Shown here in pieces: positions 1-8,346 of a DNA stretch of 17,371 bases. Origin of the DNA: Caldilinea sp. CFX5. GTDB taxonomy: Bacteria > Chloroflexota > Anaerolineae > Caldilineales > Caldilineaceae. Numbering within the stretch: position 1 is the stretch's first letter; the number at the start of each line of letters is the position of its first letter. A program made the translations under genes and the position numbers. Below the pieces are notes generated by a model that saw only the letters and a program-made list of their open reading frames with translations, did no database searches and was not told the DNA's origin. The stretch lies in the NCBI GenBank assembly GCA_021405325.1, contig QWII01000153.1, positions 1-17,371 on the forward strand. Reading direction: 5' to 3'.

Positions 1-320
1 TAGACCTTTTTGAAGGTTTGCAGCTCGCGCTGGCCCGTTAAGGCACAGACATGGGGCGACCAGCGACCGTTATCCAGAAACTTGATCGGCTGGGGCGGCA
101 TCAGATTTAAGATGGCGTTGGAAAATTCAGGGTCGGCCGTCGCCAGGAAATCCGCGCCGAGCGCGGCTAGATAGAAGAGCAGAATCACCACCCCGGAGGC
201 CATCGCCAACCGATGTTTGCGGAAGCGCCACCAGATCAGTTGCCGCTGTGAGGCGACGCTGACCCGATCTTCCGCCGCGCTGCCGCCGATTGCGGGCAAG
301 CCCGCTTCACTGATTGCCAT
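1..320 (-). CDS. Peptide ABC transporter permease, OppC/DppC type, N-terminal part (cut by left edge)
   Basis: Start codon ATG is at 320-318 and the frame stays open to base 1, so about 106 residues are present. The protein begins MAISEAGLPAIGG, continues with a cytoplasmic QRQLIWWRFRKHRLA stretch, then one membrane segment (about MASGVVILLFYLAALGADFL). It then enters a periplasmic loop (FSNAILNLMPPQPIKF, later GRWSPHVCALTGQRE). A basic amphipathic WRRFRKHRLA-type stretch before TM1 is typical of OppC/DppC subunits of binding-protein-dependent importers. The permease core with the EAA loop lies outside the window. The start is seven bases after the stop of the upstream permease, and the Shine-Dalgarno-like GGAGGG lies inside that gene's last codons, so the two are translationally linked. 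Its role is the second membrane subunit of a peptide or related-solute importer. The substrate cannot be read from sequence. Confidence 0.85.
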   Translation of the reverse strand, partial: MAISEAGLPAIGGSAAEDRVSVASQRQLIWWRFRKHRLAMASGVVILLFYLAALGADFLATADPEFSNAILNLMPPQPIKFLDNGRWSPHVCALTGQRELQTFKKV

Positions 321-327
321 CGTTGTT

Positions 328-1314
328 TTATCCCTCCAACTTGATGCGCGGGTCAGCCCAGATCAACAGCAGATCGGACAGAAAGGTGCCGACCACCGTC
401 ATCACGCCGATGAGCATAATGATGCCGCCGGCCAGGAACATATCCTGTGACAAGAGCGAACGCAACAGGATCGGCCCGACCGTAGGCAGACTCAGCACCA
501 CCGAGACAATGACGCTGCCGGAGACCAGATAGGGCCACACATAGGCGGTGACGCTGATCACTGGGTTGAGCGCCAGCCGCACCGGGTATTTGAGAATCAA
601 GCGCCAGCCGGACAGACCTTTGGCGCGGGCGGTGATGACATAGGGTTTGCGCAATTCATCCAACACATTGGCGCGGGTAATGCGCATGATCTGCGCCGTC
701 CCCGCCGTCCCCAGGATCACCACCGGTAGCCAGAGGTGTTGCAGCAGATCCAGCACCCGCCCCCAACTCCATTCCGCCGAGAGATAGTGGGGCGAAAAGA
801 GACCGCCCACGCTCAGGCCAAAGACCGAAAAGCCCACCCACATGAGCAACAAGGCCAGCAGAAAGTTGGGAATCGCCAACCCGATCACGCCGATAAAGGT
901 GAAGATGTAATCCCAGATCGAATATTGGCGCACCGCCGAAAAGATGCCAATCGGGATCGCCAGCACCCAGGTGAAAAGCACCGAGACAAAAGCCAGGATG
1001 ATCGTCAAAAAGAGCCGCTCGCCGATCACCTCTTTAACCGGTTTCTGATGCTCAAAGGAGAAGCCATAATCGCCCAGCACCATCCGCTGCATCCAGAGAT
1101 AATATTGATAGTAGATCGGGCGATCCAACCCATAATAGGCGCGCAGATTCTCCGCCTCGGACATGTTTAACGATGACCCCTGCGCCGAAAGCTGGGCCAG
1201 GTACGCCGTCACATAATCACCAGGCGGCAACTGAATAATCACAAAAGAAACCACAGAAACGGCCCAGATGGTAACAATCGCCCACCCCAGCCGTCGGATG
1301 AGATAGCCTAGCAT
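328..1314 (-). CDS. Peptide ABC transporter permease, OppB/DppB type
   Basis: A 328-residue inner-membrane permease of the BPD_transp_1 family. It opens with MLGYLIRRLGWAIVTIWAVS, the classic OppB/DppB N-terminus with TM1. A long periplasmic loop follows (LRAYYGLDRPIYYQYYLWM, then LGDYGFSF), then a membrane domain with the EAA-type cytoplasmic loop (ITARAKGLSGWRLILKYPV) that docks to the ATPase. It ends in ILIWADPRIKLEG-like sequence (LLIWADPRIKLEG), also typical. The frame is open back to 1392, but those 26 extra residues are translated from the GGTGACAG repeat. The ATG at 1314 is preceded by GAGGAG at a good distance and fits the family start, so it was chosen. It lies in an operon with the binding protein upstream (104-base gap holding a hairpin) and the OppC-type subunit downstream (7-base gap). 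No ATPase subunits are in the window. Confidence 0.92.
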   Translation of the reverse strand: MLGYLIRRLGWAIVTIWAVSVVSFVIIQLPPGDYVTAYLAQLSAQGSSLNMSEAENLRAYYGLDRPIYYQYYLWMQRMVLGDYGFSFEHQKPVKEVIGERLFLTIILAFVSVLFTWVLAIPIGIFSAVRQYSIWDYIFTFIGVIGLAIPNFLLALLLMWVGFSVFGLSVGGLFSPHYLSAEWSWGRVLDLLQHLWLPVVILGTAGTAQIMRITRANVLDELRKPYVITARAKGLSGWRLILKYPVRLALNPVISVTAYVWPYLVSGSVIVSVVLSLPTVGPILLRSLLSQDMFLAGGIIMLIGVMTVVGTFLSDLLLIWADPRIKLEG

Positions 1315-1344
1315 GACGCTCCTCAGGAGGTGACAAGATGACAA

Positions 1345-1415
1345 GGTGACAGGGTGACAGGGTGACAGGGTGACTGAGCCTGTCGAAGTCACCTTGTCAC
1401 CCTGTCACCCTGTCA
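1345..1415. repeat. GGTGACAG tandem repeat forming a 28-bp inverted repeat inside the transporter operon
   Basis: Bases 1345-1374 are almost four head-to-tail copies of the 8-mer GGTGACAG. Bases 1347-1374 pair with 1388-1415, 28 positions with a single G-T wobble, around a 13-base loop, TGAGCCTGTCGAA. On the minus strand the loop reads TTCGACAGGCTCA, a motif I recognise from intergenic repeats of many environmental genomes. It fills the gap between the stop of the binding-protein gene and the ribosome site of the OppB-type gene. In the transcript it would fold into a strong stem that could trim mRNA or lower downstream expression (inference). There is no T-run, so it is not a classical terminator. 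Confidence 0.85.
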
Positions 1416-1418
1416 TCC

Positions 1419-3509
1419 CTACGGTGTCTCGTCGTCCGTAATATACCACGTTTCAGGATAGGTGTTGCCGGGGGATTGGCCGACGGTGGTGAAGGGGAAG
1501 CCGACGGCCAGGTTGTGGAAATTGTTTTTGACAATGGCGGTCCAGGCCGGGGTGCCGGTCACGGTGCCGATGTAGAAGACATTTTCACAACTGAGTTTGC
1601 GGATCGTGATGCCGGCCTCGGTGCGCTGGTCGCGCGGGAGCTTGGAACCTGTTTCATAGGCTAGTTGCTGCTCACGGATCGGCCCGGTTGGCTCTTTGCC
1701 GACGCTGTTATCCTGGAACCACTGGCCCGACATCGGTCCGGTGCCGCTTTCCCAGGTGTAGGCAAAGACGTGGTTGGGGAAGAGGAAAACGCCTTCCGAG
1801 TTGTCCGCGCCCCAGAAGTTGGTCATGGTGTCGTTGTTGGTCAGGCGGGTGTTGCGCAAGCTGCGTTCGACGGCCTGCACTTCGCCGGCAATGCCCAAAT
1901 TCTTTTTCCACTGCTGGGCAAACATTTCGCCAATGCCCGGATAATCGACAAACGCGCCGGAGACGGCCATCATCTCGACCACCAACCGTTTGCCGCTGGG
2001 CAGCAGCCGGAAGCCCTCGCCATCTTTCTTGTCCAGCCCGATGGAGTCGAGCAGGCGGTTGGCTTCTTCGACATTGAGGGTGCTGTAGAGTTGGTCATAC
2101 TCTTCACCAGGGGCATAGGGCGGATCGGGCCAGGCGCAGGGCGAAGACGGGCGGCCCAAGCCCAGGAAGAAGGCTTCGTTGATCTGGTCGCGTTCAATGC
2201 CCATGGAAAGGGCGCGCCGGAAATCGGCATTTTTAATAAATTCGGCCATCTCGGCATCTTTGTCATAGTCCTGGTTAAAGGCCAACGCCACCGCCGAACC
2301 GCCGCGGCTGCGGAAGAACTGGATGCGATAGTTGCCCTTTTCGGCGTTTTCCAGGTAGACCGGCAACTTGGAGACATCAATATGGCGCGCCTGCATATCA
2401 TACTCGCCGGCAATCGCCTTGAGGTTGAGCACTTCCAAGTTTTCGGCCAGGGTCAACACAATTTTGTCGAGATAGGGCAACTGATTACCTTCGGTGTCCA
2501 CCGCCCAATAATAGGGGTTGCGTTCCAAGATCACCTGCTGATCGGCAAAGCTCGTCGTGGGCATCCAAGCCGTGGTCACCGGGGATTCGGGGTTGAGATT
2601 GGGGTCGTTCATAAAGCAGAAATATTTGGCCCAATTGTCAAAGCCCTTCTCTTTGGCCATTGCTTCGACGGCTTCTAAACCGGCATATTTGGCATGGAAT
2701 TGCTGCATATAATGTTTGGGTGAAAAACCGCCGCTACAGGGGTCAAGCTGCGCATAGTGGCCGTTGACGGTGAGACCGGCGATCAGTTCCAGGAAGGTGC
2801 CATAAGGCTGTTTGAAGGTGACTTTGTAGCTGTAATCGTCGATCTTTTCCCAGCGGCCGATCTCGCCGCCGGCTTTGGTCCAGCCTTGTTTGGCCGGCAC
2901 AAGATCATCGTTGAGCAAGATGTCTTCGTACCAGAACATGATGTCATCCGCCGTAAAGGGCGCGCCATCCGACCACTTCATGCCTTCGCGCAGATGGAAG
3001 GTGAACTCGGTGTTGTCGGCATTGGCTTCGACCGCCTTGGCAATGTGAGGCTGAACTGTCGTCATGCCGGTGTCCCAGAAGAGCATGTGGTTTTTCAGCA
3101 TCCGCTCGGCGTTCTGGTGATCCGCCGGCCCGGTAAAGGCGCCGTTGAGCGTGCCGCCATAGACGCCGATCTGCTCAGAGGGCTTCAAGACCATCGGCTC
3201 CTTGGGTAGCCGTTCCGCCACTGGCGGCAGTTCACCGGCGGCCACCTTTTCCGCTAACATCGGCGCTTCCTGGAAGGTCGCAGGAATGGCGTCAAAGACC
3301 TGTTCCGGGAATTTGGCAACCGAGTCATCGATAATGAAGGGATTGGCCGGTTCGGCCGGCGCTGCGGCTTCAGCGGCGGGCGCGGTGGTTGCCGCAGCCT
3401 CAGGAGCGGCGGCCTCTGGCGCGGTGGGCGCGCTGCCCGCGCCGCCACAAGCGGATAAGAGCAGCGTTGCTACAACAAGCAGCACGAGAAACTTCGGCTT
3501 TGGTCGCAT
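1419..3509 (-). CDS. Peptide/oligopeptide ABC transporter substrate-binding lipoprotein (SBP family 5)
   Basis: A 696-residue extracytoplasmic solute-binding lipoprotein. Residues 1-21 form a lipoprotein signal peptide (MRPKPK, hydrophobic LVLLVVATLLL, lipobox LSAC with Cys21 as lipidation site). A low-complexity Ala/Pro/Glu/Thr linker of about 35 residues follows. The SBP_bac_5 body shows the usual marks: TFHLREGMKWSDGAPFTADD early in the domain, FRRALSMGIERDQI in the middle and a NEAFFLG-type helix after it. It is longer than enteric OppA/DppA (about 530-540), as in many Chloroflexota and Actinobacteria homologues. The start at 3509 was chosen because an AAGGAG ribosome site precedes it and the signal peptide begins there. 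The open frame extends to 3623 but adds an implausible Cys-rich tail in front. It is the first gene of the minus-strand operon and divergent from the 131-residue protein gene. Peptide binding is inferred from the family, and other solutes are possible. Confidence 0.92.
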   Translation of the reverse strand: MRPKPKFLVLLVVATLLLSACGGAGSAPTAPEAAAPEAAATTAPAAEAAAPAEPANPFIIDDSVAKFPEQVFDAIPATFQEAPMLAEKVAAGELPPVAERLPKEPMVLKPSEQIGVYGGTLNGAFTGPADHQNAERMLKNHMLFWDTGMTTVQPHIAKAVEANADNTEFTFHLREGMKWSDGAPFTADDIMFWYEDILLNDDLVPAKQGWTKAGGEIGRWEKIDDYSYKVTFKQPYGTFLELIAGLTVNGHYAQLDPCSGGFSPKHYMQQFHAKYAGLEAVEAMAKEKGFDNWAKYFCFMNDPNLNPESPVTTAWMPTTSFADQQVILERNPYYWAVDTEGNQLPYLDKIVLTLAENLEVLNLKAIAGEYDMQARHIDVSKLPVYLENAEKGNYRIQFFRSRGGSAVALAFNQDYDKDAEMAEFIKNADFRRALSMGIERDQINEAFFLGLGRPSSPCAWPDPPYAPGEEYDQLYSTLNVEEANRLLDSIGLDKKDGEGFRLLPSGKRLVVEMMAVSGAFVDYPGIGEMFAQQWKKNLGIAGEVQAVERSLRNTRLTNNDTMTNFWGADNSEGVFLFPNHVFAYTWESGTGPMSGQWFQDNSVGKEPTGPIREQQLAYETGSKLPRDQRTEAGITIRKLSCENVFYIGTVTGTPAWTAIVKNNFHNLAVGFPFTTVGQSPGNTYPETWYITDDETP

Positions 3510-3814
3510 ACGGTATTCTCCTTTGGTTGAAGTCAATCTGAATTGGCCGACAAGTAGCGGATAATTACCTACGGATTGTGGTGCTATTGCTCGGCATGGA
3601 CAGGAGCAAAGGGAGCATATCATGGAAAGCGACAGCGGTCAAATCGAAAAAAAGTGCTTCTGCCGGGGTTGTGCCTTTTCAGTTCGTAAGTATTCCCCGC
3701 AACTTTTCATCAGAAGATCGGTCAAAATTCGCTTGTTTGTGTAGCAACATTATGCTATTTTGTTTGCCAGAACATTTGTTTCCGGTTTATATCATTCAAC
3801 AGGAGCAATGCCAG
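3510..3814. promoter_or_regulatory. Divergent intergenic region between the peptide importer and the Gly-Gly protein/DUF4132 unit
   Basis: This 305-base gap must hold promoters for both directions. The right half (about 3700-3800) is clearly AT-richer than the rest. For the plus-strand unit two weak sigma70-like options are visible: TTCGCT (3728-3733) with TATGCT (3751-3756), spacer 17, and TTGCCA (3764-3769) with TTATAT (3787-3792), spacer 17. A small dyad TAGCA-N6-TGCTA (3742-3757) overlaps the first -10. No convincing promoter could be picked for the minus-strand operon. None of these calls is strong. Confidence 0.3.
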
Positions 3815-4210
3815 ATGCCTGTAACGCTAACGATTGCCGACGAAACCTTGCTGGGAGAGAATGAACAGACCTTTACCCTCGATTTTCTCACCGAGCGTGT
3901 CACTGTACGCGAGATCATTCGCAGTCGCGTCTACGAAGAAGTACAACTTTACAACGCCACGACGCCTGAATATTTTCACGGTTTTGTGCAGCCCAGTGAC
4001 ACCGAGAAGACGCTGAATGGCTACAAGGTGCGGGAACGCCGCAAAATTGATTGGGAAATCCAATACCTCAAAGCCCTGCAAGCCTTTGCCACCAATGGTT
4101 TCTTTATCCTGGTCGATGACCGCCAGGTCGAAGGTTTGGATGAGGTGGTGGAAATTCAATACAACACACGGGTCAGCTTTGTGAAATTAGTGCCGTTGGT
4201 GGGAGGGTGA
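3815..4210 (+). CDS. Small protein with C-terminal Gly-Gly, MoaD/ThiS/ubiquitin-like (beta-grasp) candidate
   Basis: A 131-residue protein with no family I can name with certainty. The start ATG at 3815 follows AGGAG (3801-3805) by nine bases. The open frame reaches back to 3578 but without a ribosome site. The N-terminus reads as strand (VTLTIADE), turn, strand (QTFTLDFL) and helix (TVREIIRSRVYEEVQ), the opening of a beta-grasp fold. A charged middle (residues about 47-90) follows. The end reads FILVDDRQVEGLDEVVEI and then VSFVKLVPLVGG, with the stop directly after Gly130-Gly131. MoaD and ThiS end the same way (…DEVAxxPPVxGG), and that tail is where they are adenylated by an E1-like enzyme. 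At 131 residues it is longer than MoaD (about 80), so it would carry an insertion. It is followed four bases later by the DUF4132 gene, so the two are probably co-translated. The fold and any conjugation or carrier role are inferences. No E1, JAB protease or sulfurtransferase gene is in the window. Confidence 0.8.
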   Translation: MPVTLTIADETLLGENEQTFTLDFLTERVTVREIIRSRVYEEVQLYNATTPEYFHGFVQPSDTEKTLNGYKVRERRKIDWEIQYLKALQAFATNGFFILVDDRQVEGLDEVVEIQYNTRVSFVKLVPLVGG

Positions 4211-4214
4211 AAGT

Positions 4215-6740
4215 ATGTCATTATTGGTAAACGCTGATCCAACAAATGTCAATGACCTCATTCGTGCGATTGCCGCCGAACCAGCAGCCAGGCACTGGAA
4301 TTTTCAGCTAAAGGCGACCACAACCGGCCAAGCCCTGTTAAACCTGTCTCCCGCAGAACAGAAATTGCTTGTGCTTGGTGTTGCCAAACACTTGACGATC
4401 CCACGCAATCACTCCGGCAATCGGGGCACGGTAATGCAGCAAATCATTAACGAGCTATGGCGCAAGCGGTTACCCTTTACCCATGATGAGTTGGTAGAGT
4501 TGTTGGCGTCCCTTGCGGAATTGAATCATCGGGTTACCTATATCGGAATTGGCCACTTCGTTCGCCAGGTTAGCCATTTTCTCGAAGCAAACCCATGTAC
4601 CGAACAACTTGCCAGCCATCTTCAGCACCTGATTGCCAATTTGGAGAAGCAATACAGCACTGCCGAAATGCGCAAATATATTGTGACGCTGAAGGGGCTG
4701 GCTGGTACTGACGCCGACAAAGTTCCACTACTGCCCGGCGAAGCGTGGTCTGATCACGCGATTGGCGCAATCAGTCACTTACCCAGCGAAATGCGCCAAA
4801 AGTGGCTTTGCCTCTTTGCGGTTTTACAAGAGGCCAACGGCGGTTCACCAACGGCCAAATGGCAAAAAGCCGCCACCGCCGCGCTGGAAAAACTCGGTTA
4901 TCAACCATTCAAAGAAGCGGTGGTCGAATGGTTTCCCCTGGTTGATAAGCCGCGCACGCTCCCGGCGCAACGCGAACACAACTGGCAACCCGACCCCAGC
5001 AACCAGTTGATCGACGCCAATGCTGATCTCCTACGCGCCATGGCCTGGCTCTGTGCCGACAAAGAAGATCGCGATGTGGCGCGGGCGCTGACCACCCTGG
5101 CGCTTTCGGCCTACCGCAAAATTCCTGGTGTTGGCCCGCGTTGTGTCCGGGTCGGCAATGCTTGTGTCTGGGCTTTGGGCCATATGCCGGGGATGCAGGG
5201 CGTCTATCAACTGGCGGTACTCAAGGCCAAAGTCAAATTCGGGACGGCGCAAATCGGCATCGAGAAGGCATTGACCGCCGCTGCCGAACGCGAACAGTTG
5301 CCCCGCGCTGAAATCGAAGAACTCTCGACGCCCACCTATGGCCTGACCGCTGTTGGCCTGCACCGTGAAACATTGGGCGAATTTACCGCCGAATTGCAAG
5401 TGACCGCCGCCGGTACGGAATTGCACTGGTTTAAGGCCGATGGCAAGGCGCAAAAATCAGTGCCGCAAGCGGTCAAGAGCGGCTACGCCGAGGAATTAAA
5501 AGAGCTACAACAGAGCGCCAAAGACCTTCAGAAGATGTTGCCGGTCCTACGTGAACGCATCGACAACCTGTTCCTGGCGCGCAAAAGCTGGGCGTTGGAA
5601 AGCTGGCAGGAACGCTATCTGGATCATCCGCTCATGGGCATTGTTGCACGGCGGTTGATTTGGCGTTTTACGACCGCCGCGGCCACCGTCGATGGCCTCT
5701 GGCATGAAGGGCAATTGATTGATTGTCACGGCCAACCACTGCCGCCGCTAGCTGCAGAATGCAAAGTTTCGCTCTGGCATCCCATTGACGCTGCTGTTGA
5801 AACCATTACTGCCTGGCGCACCTGTTTGGAAGAGCGGGAGATCCAGCAACCGTTCAAACAGGCGCACCGTGAGATCTATCTGCTCACCGATGCGGAACGG
5901 AATACACAGGTCTATTCCAATCGCTTTGCCGCCCATATTCTCAAGCAGCATCAATTTAACGGCTTATGTGCGCTGCGCAACTGGCGCAACAAATTGCGCT
6001 TGATGGTCGATGACACCTATCCGCCGGCCACCAAAGAGTTACCCGAATGGGGCTTGCGCGCTGAGTTCTGGATCGAAGGCATTGGCGACAATTATGGCAC
6101 TGACACCAATGAAGCTGGCGTCTATCTGCGCGTAGCGACCGACCAGGTGCGCTTTTACCAACTGGGCGCAGCCGAAAACTATGCCCATGCCGGCGGCGGT
6201 GGCTACGGTGGGCGTTGGGGTCTTGGCCCGGCTGCCGAACCAGTTCCGTTGGAAGCCATTCCACCGTTGGTGCTTTCAGAAATTATGCGCGATGTCGATC
6301 TCTTCGTGGGGGTTGCCAGCGTTGGCAACGATCCGACCTGGCAAGATGGTGGCCCCCAGGGGCGCTATCGCAACTACTGGGTTGACTACGCTTTTGGTGA
6401 ACTTGGCGCCAGCGCCGCCACCCGCAAAGCTGTTTTGGAACGCTTGATCCCCAAACTCAAAATTGCCAAACGTTGTGACATTCAAGATCGCTTTCTGGTC
6501 GTCCGCGGCGACCTGCGCACCTATAAGATCCATCTGGGCAGCAGCAATATCCTGATGGAACCGAATGATCAATATCTTTGTATCGTGCCGGGTCGCAGCG
6601 CAGAGGCCACCGTCGATGGCAAGCTCTTCTTGCCCTTTGAAGGCGACCGCACGCTGACTATTATTCTGAGCAAAGCATTTTTGTTGGCCGATGACAAGTC
6701 GATCAAAGATGAAACGATTCTTCGCCAGCTTCGCCGGTAA
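4215..6740 (+). CDS. DUF4132 domain-containing protein (YehI/MolR-like)
   Basis: An 841-residue, apparently soluble protein with no signal peptide or membrane segments. The N-terminal ~400 residues look like helical, solenoid-type sequence (for example VMQQIINELWRKRLPF, HDELVELLASLAELNHR). The centre carries DUF4132 hallmarks: HPLMGIVARRLIWRF (about 474-488), SLWHPIDAAVETITAWR, QPFKQAHREIYLLTDAE and YSNRFAAHILKQHQF. A Gly-rich turn (AHAGGGGYGGRWG) lies about 655-670. The tail, RDVDLFVGVASVGNDPTW and then FLPFEGDRTLTIILSKAFLL, is the conserved C-terminal region that usually accompanies DUF4132. Relatives include E. coli YehI, whose biochemical role is not established; family members often sit near MoxR-type AAA and VWA genes, which are not seen here. 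It has four bases of spacing from the upstream Gly-Gly protein gene, so it is likely a partner. The final stop is followed by a perfect hairpin at 6787-6840. No catalytic residues can be assigned. Confidence 0.85.
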   Translation: MSLLVNADPTNVNDLIRAIAAEPAARHWNFQLKATTTGQALLNLSPAEQKLLVLGVAKHLTIPRNHSGNRGTVMQQIINELWRKRLPFTHDELVELLASLAELNHRVTYIGIGHFVRQVSHFLEANPCTEQLASHLQHLIANLEKQYSTAEMRKYIVTLKGLAGTDADKVPLLPGEAWSDHAIGAISHLPSEMRQKWLCLFAVLQEANGGSPTAKWQKAATAALEKLGYQPFKEAVVEWFPLVDKPRTLPAQREHNWQPDPSNQLIDANADLLRAMAWLCADKEDRDVARALTTLALSAYRKIPGVGPRCVRVGNACVWALGHMPGMQGVYQLAVLKAKVKFGTAQIGIEKALTAAAEREQLPRAEIEELSTPTYGLTAVGLHRETLGEFTAELQVTAAGTELHWFKADGKAQKSVPQAVKSGYAEELKELQQSAKDLQKMLPVLRERIDNLFLARKSWALESWQERYLDHPLMGIVARRLIWRFTTAAATVDGLWHEGQLIDCHGQPLPPLAAECKVSLWHPIDAAVETITAWRTCLEEREIQQPFKQAHREIYLLTDAERNTQVYSNRFAAHILKQHQFNGLCALRNWRNKLRLMVDDTYPPATKELPEWGLRAEFWIEGIGDNYGTDTNEAGVYLRVATDQVRFYQLGAAENYAHAGGGGYGGRWGLGPAAEPVPLEAIPPLVLSEIMRDVDLFVGVASVGNDPTWQDGGPQGRYRNYWVDYAFGELGASAATRKAVLERLIPKLKIAKRCDIQDRFLVVRGDLRTYKIHLGSSNILMEPNDQYLCIVPGRSAEATVDGKLFLPFEGDRTLTIILSKAFLLADDKSIKDETILRQLRR

Positions 6741-6786
6741 ACGGAAACAAAGCCTCAATACAGGAGATATTTCAACTCGACAATAA

Positions 6787-6840
6787 CAGAACTGGGAGCG
6801 GTAGCGACTAGCCGGCTGGTCGCTACCGCTCCCAGTTCTG
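6787..6840. repeat. Perfect 22-bp inverted repeat (possible transcript-end hairpin)
   Basis: Bases 6787-6808 (CAGAACTGGGAGCGGTAGCG…) are an exact reverse complement of 6819-6840, with a 10-base loop that itself contains the palindrome AGCCGGCT. It lies 46 bases after the DUF4132 stop and 105 bases before the sigma factor start. It could end or protect the upstream transcript, but no T-run follows on either strand, so it is listed as an inverted repeat rather than a proven terminator. Confidence 0.85.
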
Positions 6841-6945
6841 CGCACCCCCATCTGAAATAACCCCGCAAAGCAGCCGCAGAATGCAAAATCCGCTTATCTG
6901 TGCTACCATGAACGCGAACCATTGCATACGCTAGAGGTAAAACCG

Positions 6946-8211
6946 ATGACCGACGAGTTCAACACCCAGCCGATAAGCCCCCTCTTGGACACCCTCTATC
7001 GCACCGAATCGCGCCGCGTACTTGCCACCTTGATCCGCCTGCTGGGCGGCGACTTCGACCTGGCCGAGGATGCGTTGCAGGATGCCTTTCGGGCGGCGGC
7101 GGAGCAATGGCCGCGCACGGGAATTCCGACCAACCCCCGGGCCTGGCTGGTCTCCGCTGGTCGCTTCAAGGCGATTGACACCCTGCGCCGCCGTACCCGC
7201 TTTAATGCTGCCCTGCCGGAACTGGCCGAACAGATCGATCCGACCACGAGCGACCCTGCCGCTCAAGATGATCCGGAGATCGCCGATGATCGGCTACGCT
7301 TGATCTTCACCTGCTGTCATCCGGCCTTGGCCCCGGACGCGCGCGTCGCGTTGACCCTGCGTGAAGTCTGTGGCCTGACCACCGAGGCGATTGCCCACGC
7401 CTTTCTAACATCTCCGGCCACCCTGGCCCAACGTATCGTGCGCGCCAAAGCCAAGATTCGTGATGCACAGATTCCCTATCAGGTGCCATCAAAGGCGGAA
7501 TTACCCCGGCGGCTCGACGCGGTCCTTCAGGTGATCTACCTGGTCTTCAATGAAGGATACACGGCCTCATCAGGGGAAGCGCTGACTCGCCCGGATCTCT
7601 CCGGAGAGGCGATCCGCCTGGGCCGGCTGTTGGTTGCGTTGTTGCCGGAAACTGAGGCAATGGGGTTACTGGCCTTGATGCTCCTGCATGAAGCCCGCCG
7701 CGCCGCACGGACCTCAGCCGCGGGTGATCTGATTCCCCTGGAAGAGCAAGATCGCACCCGGTGGGATCGCGGACTCATCACCGAAGGAGCAGCACTGGCG
7801 CTGCAGGCGTTCTCCGCCCAACCGGTTGGTCCGTACACTCTGCAAGCCGCCATTGCTGCGGTTTATTCTGCCGCCCCCACGTTCGCTGCCACCGACTGGA
7901 CACAGATCATCGACCTCTATGACTTGCTGGCTCAGGCCGCGCCGTCCCCGGTGGTTGAGATCAACCGCGCCGTGGCGGTGGCTATGCGCGATGGTCCCGC
8001 CGCCGGTCTGGCCTTGATCGATGCCATCCTGGCAAGTGGCGATTTGACGGAGTATCACCTGGCCCATGCGGCGCGTGCCGATCTCTATCGCCGCTTGGGC
8101 CGAACTGCCGATGCGCGCGCCGCCTATCAACGCGCACTGGATCTGACCCAACAGGAGCCGGAACGGCGCTTCCTCGAACGACGACTAAACAGTTTGTCAG
8201 ATCTACTGTAA
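6946..8211 (+). CDS. RNA polymerase sigma factor, ECF42 type, with C-terminal TPR-like extension
   Basis: A 421-residue ECF sigma factor. Sigma2 spans about residues 20-85 ([40 protein letters not shown]). Sigma4 spans about 115-172 ([20 protein letters not shown] then [14 protein letters not shown]). A long C-terminal region follows with the signature [11 protein letters not shown] (201-211) and a TPR-like helical end (about 335-415, [31 protein letters not shown]). This layout and length match group ECF42, in which the C-terminal extension rather than an anti-sigma factor controls activity and whose targets usually include DGPF/YCII proteins. Such a gene is next in line here. The ATG at 6946 follows AGAGG at a normal distance; an in-frame TTG at 6922 would add eight residues and is less likely. 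It is preceded by the 22-bp hairpin, so it probably starts its own transcript. The inducing signal is unknown. Confidence 0.93.
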   Translation: MTDEFNTQPISPLLDTLYRTESRRVLATLIRLLGGDFDLAEDALQDAFRAAAEQWPRTGIPTNPRAWLVSAGRFKAIDTLRRRTRFNAALPELAEQIDPTTSDPAAQDDPEIADDRLRLIFTCCHPALAPDARVALTLREVCGLTTEAIAHAFLTSPATLAQRIVRAKAKIRDAQIPYQVPSKAELPRRLDAVLQVIYLVFNEGYTASSGEALTRPDLSGEAIRLGRLLVALLPETEAMGLLALMLLHEARRAARTSAAGDLIPLEEQDRTRWDRGLITEGAALALQAFSAQPVGPYTLQAAIAAVYSAAPTFAATDWTQIIDLYDLLAQAAPSPVVEINRAVAVAMRDGPAAGLALIDAILASGDLTEYHLAHAARADLYRRLGRTADARAAYQRALDLTQQEPERRFLERRLNSLSDLL

Positions 8212-8346
8212 TGACACTGCCCGCCATGCAATTGCCCCAGCGCACAACGACCGCCACGCCCAACTGACCCACGCCCACATGCGATGGTGCGGCTGTTTGG
8301 GTCGATTCCACCCAAAAAACGAATTTTCAAAACTCGTCAAACTCAT

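Noticed and set aside
1345..1374. CRISPR-like short tandem repeats
   Set aside because: The 8-base units are contiguous with no spacers; it is a simple tandem repeat.
1315..1392. 26-residue N-terminal extension of the OppB-type permease
   Set aside because: It is the translated GGTGACAG repeat; the family start and ribosome site are at 1314.
1665..2678. Plus-strand open frame of 337 codons opposite the binding-protein gene
   Set aside because: The opposite strand encodes a clear SBP lipoprotein with signal peptide; this frame has no recognisable domain and arises from the codon bias of the real gene.
8296..8316. TTTGGGT-N7-ACCCAAA stem as a terminator of the sigma factor gene
   Set aside because: The stem is only 7 bp, AT-ended and followed by A residues, not T, on the plus strand.
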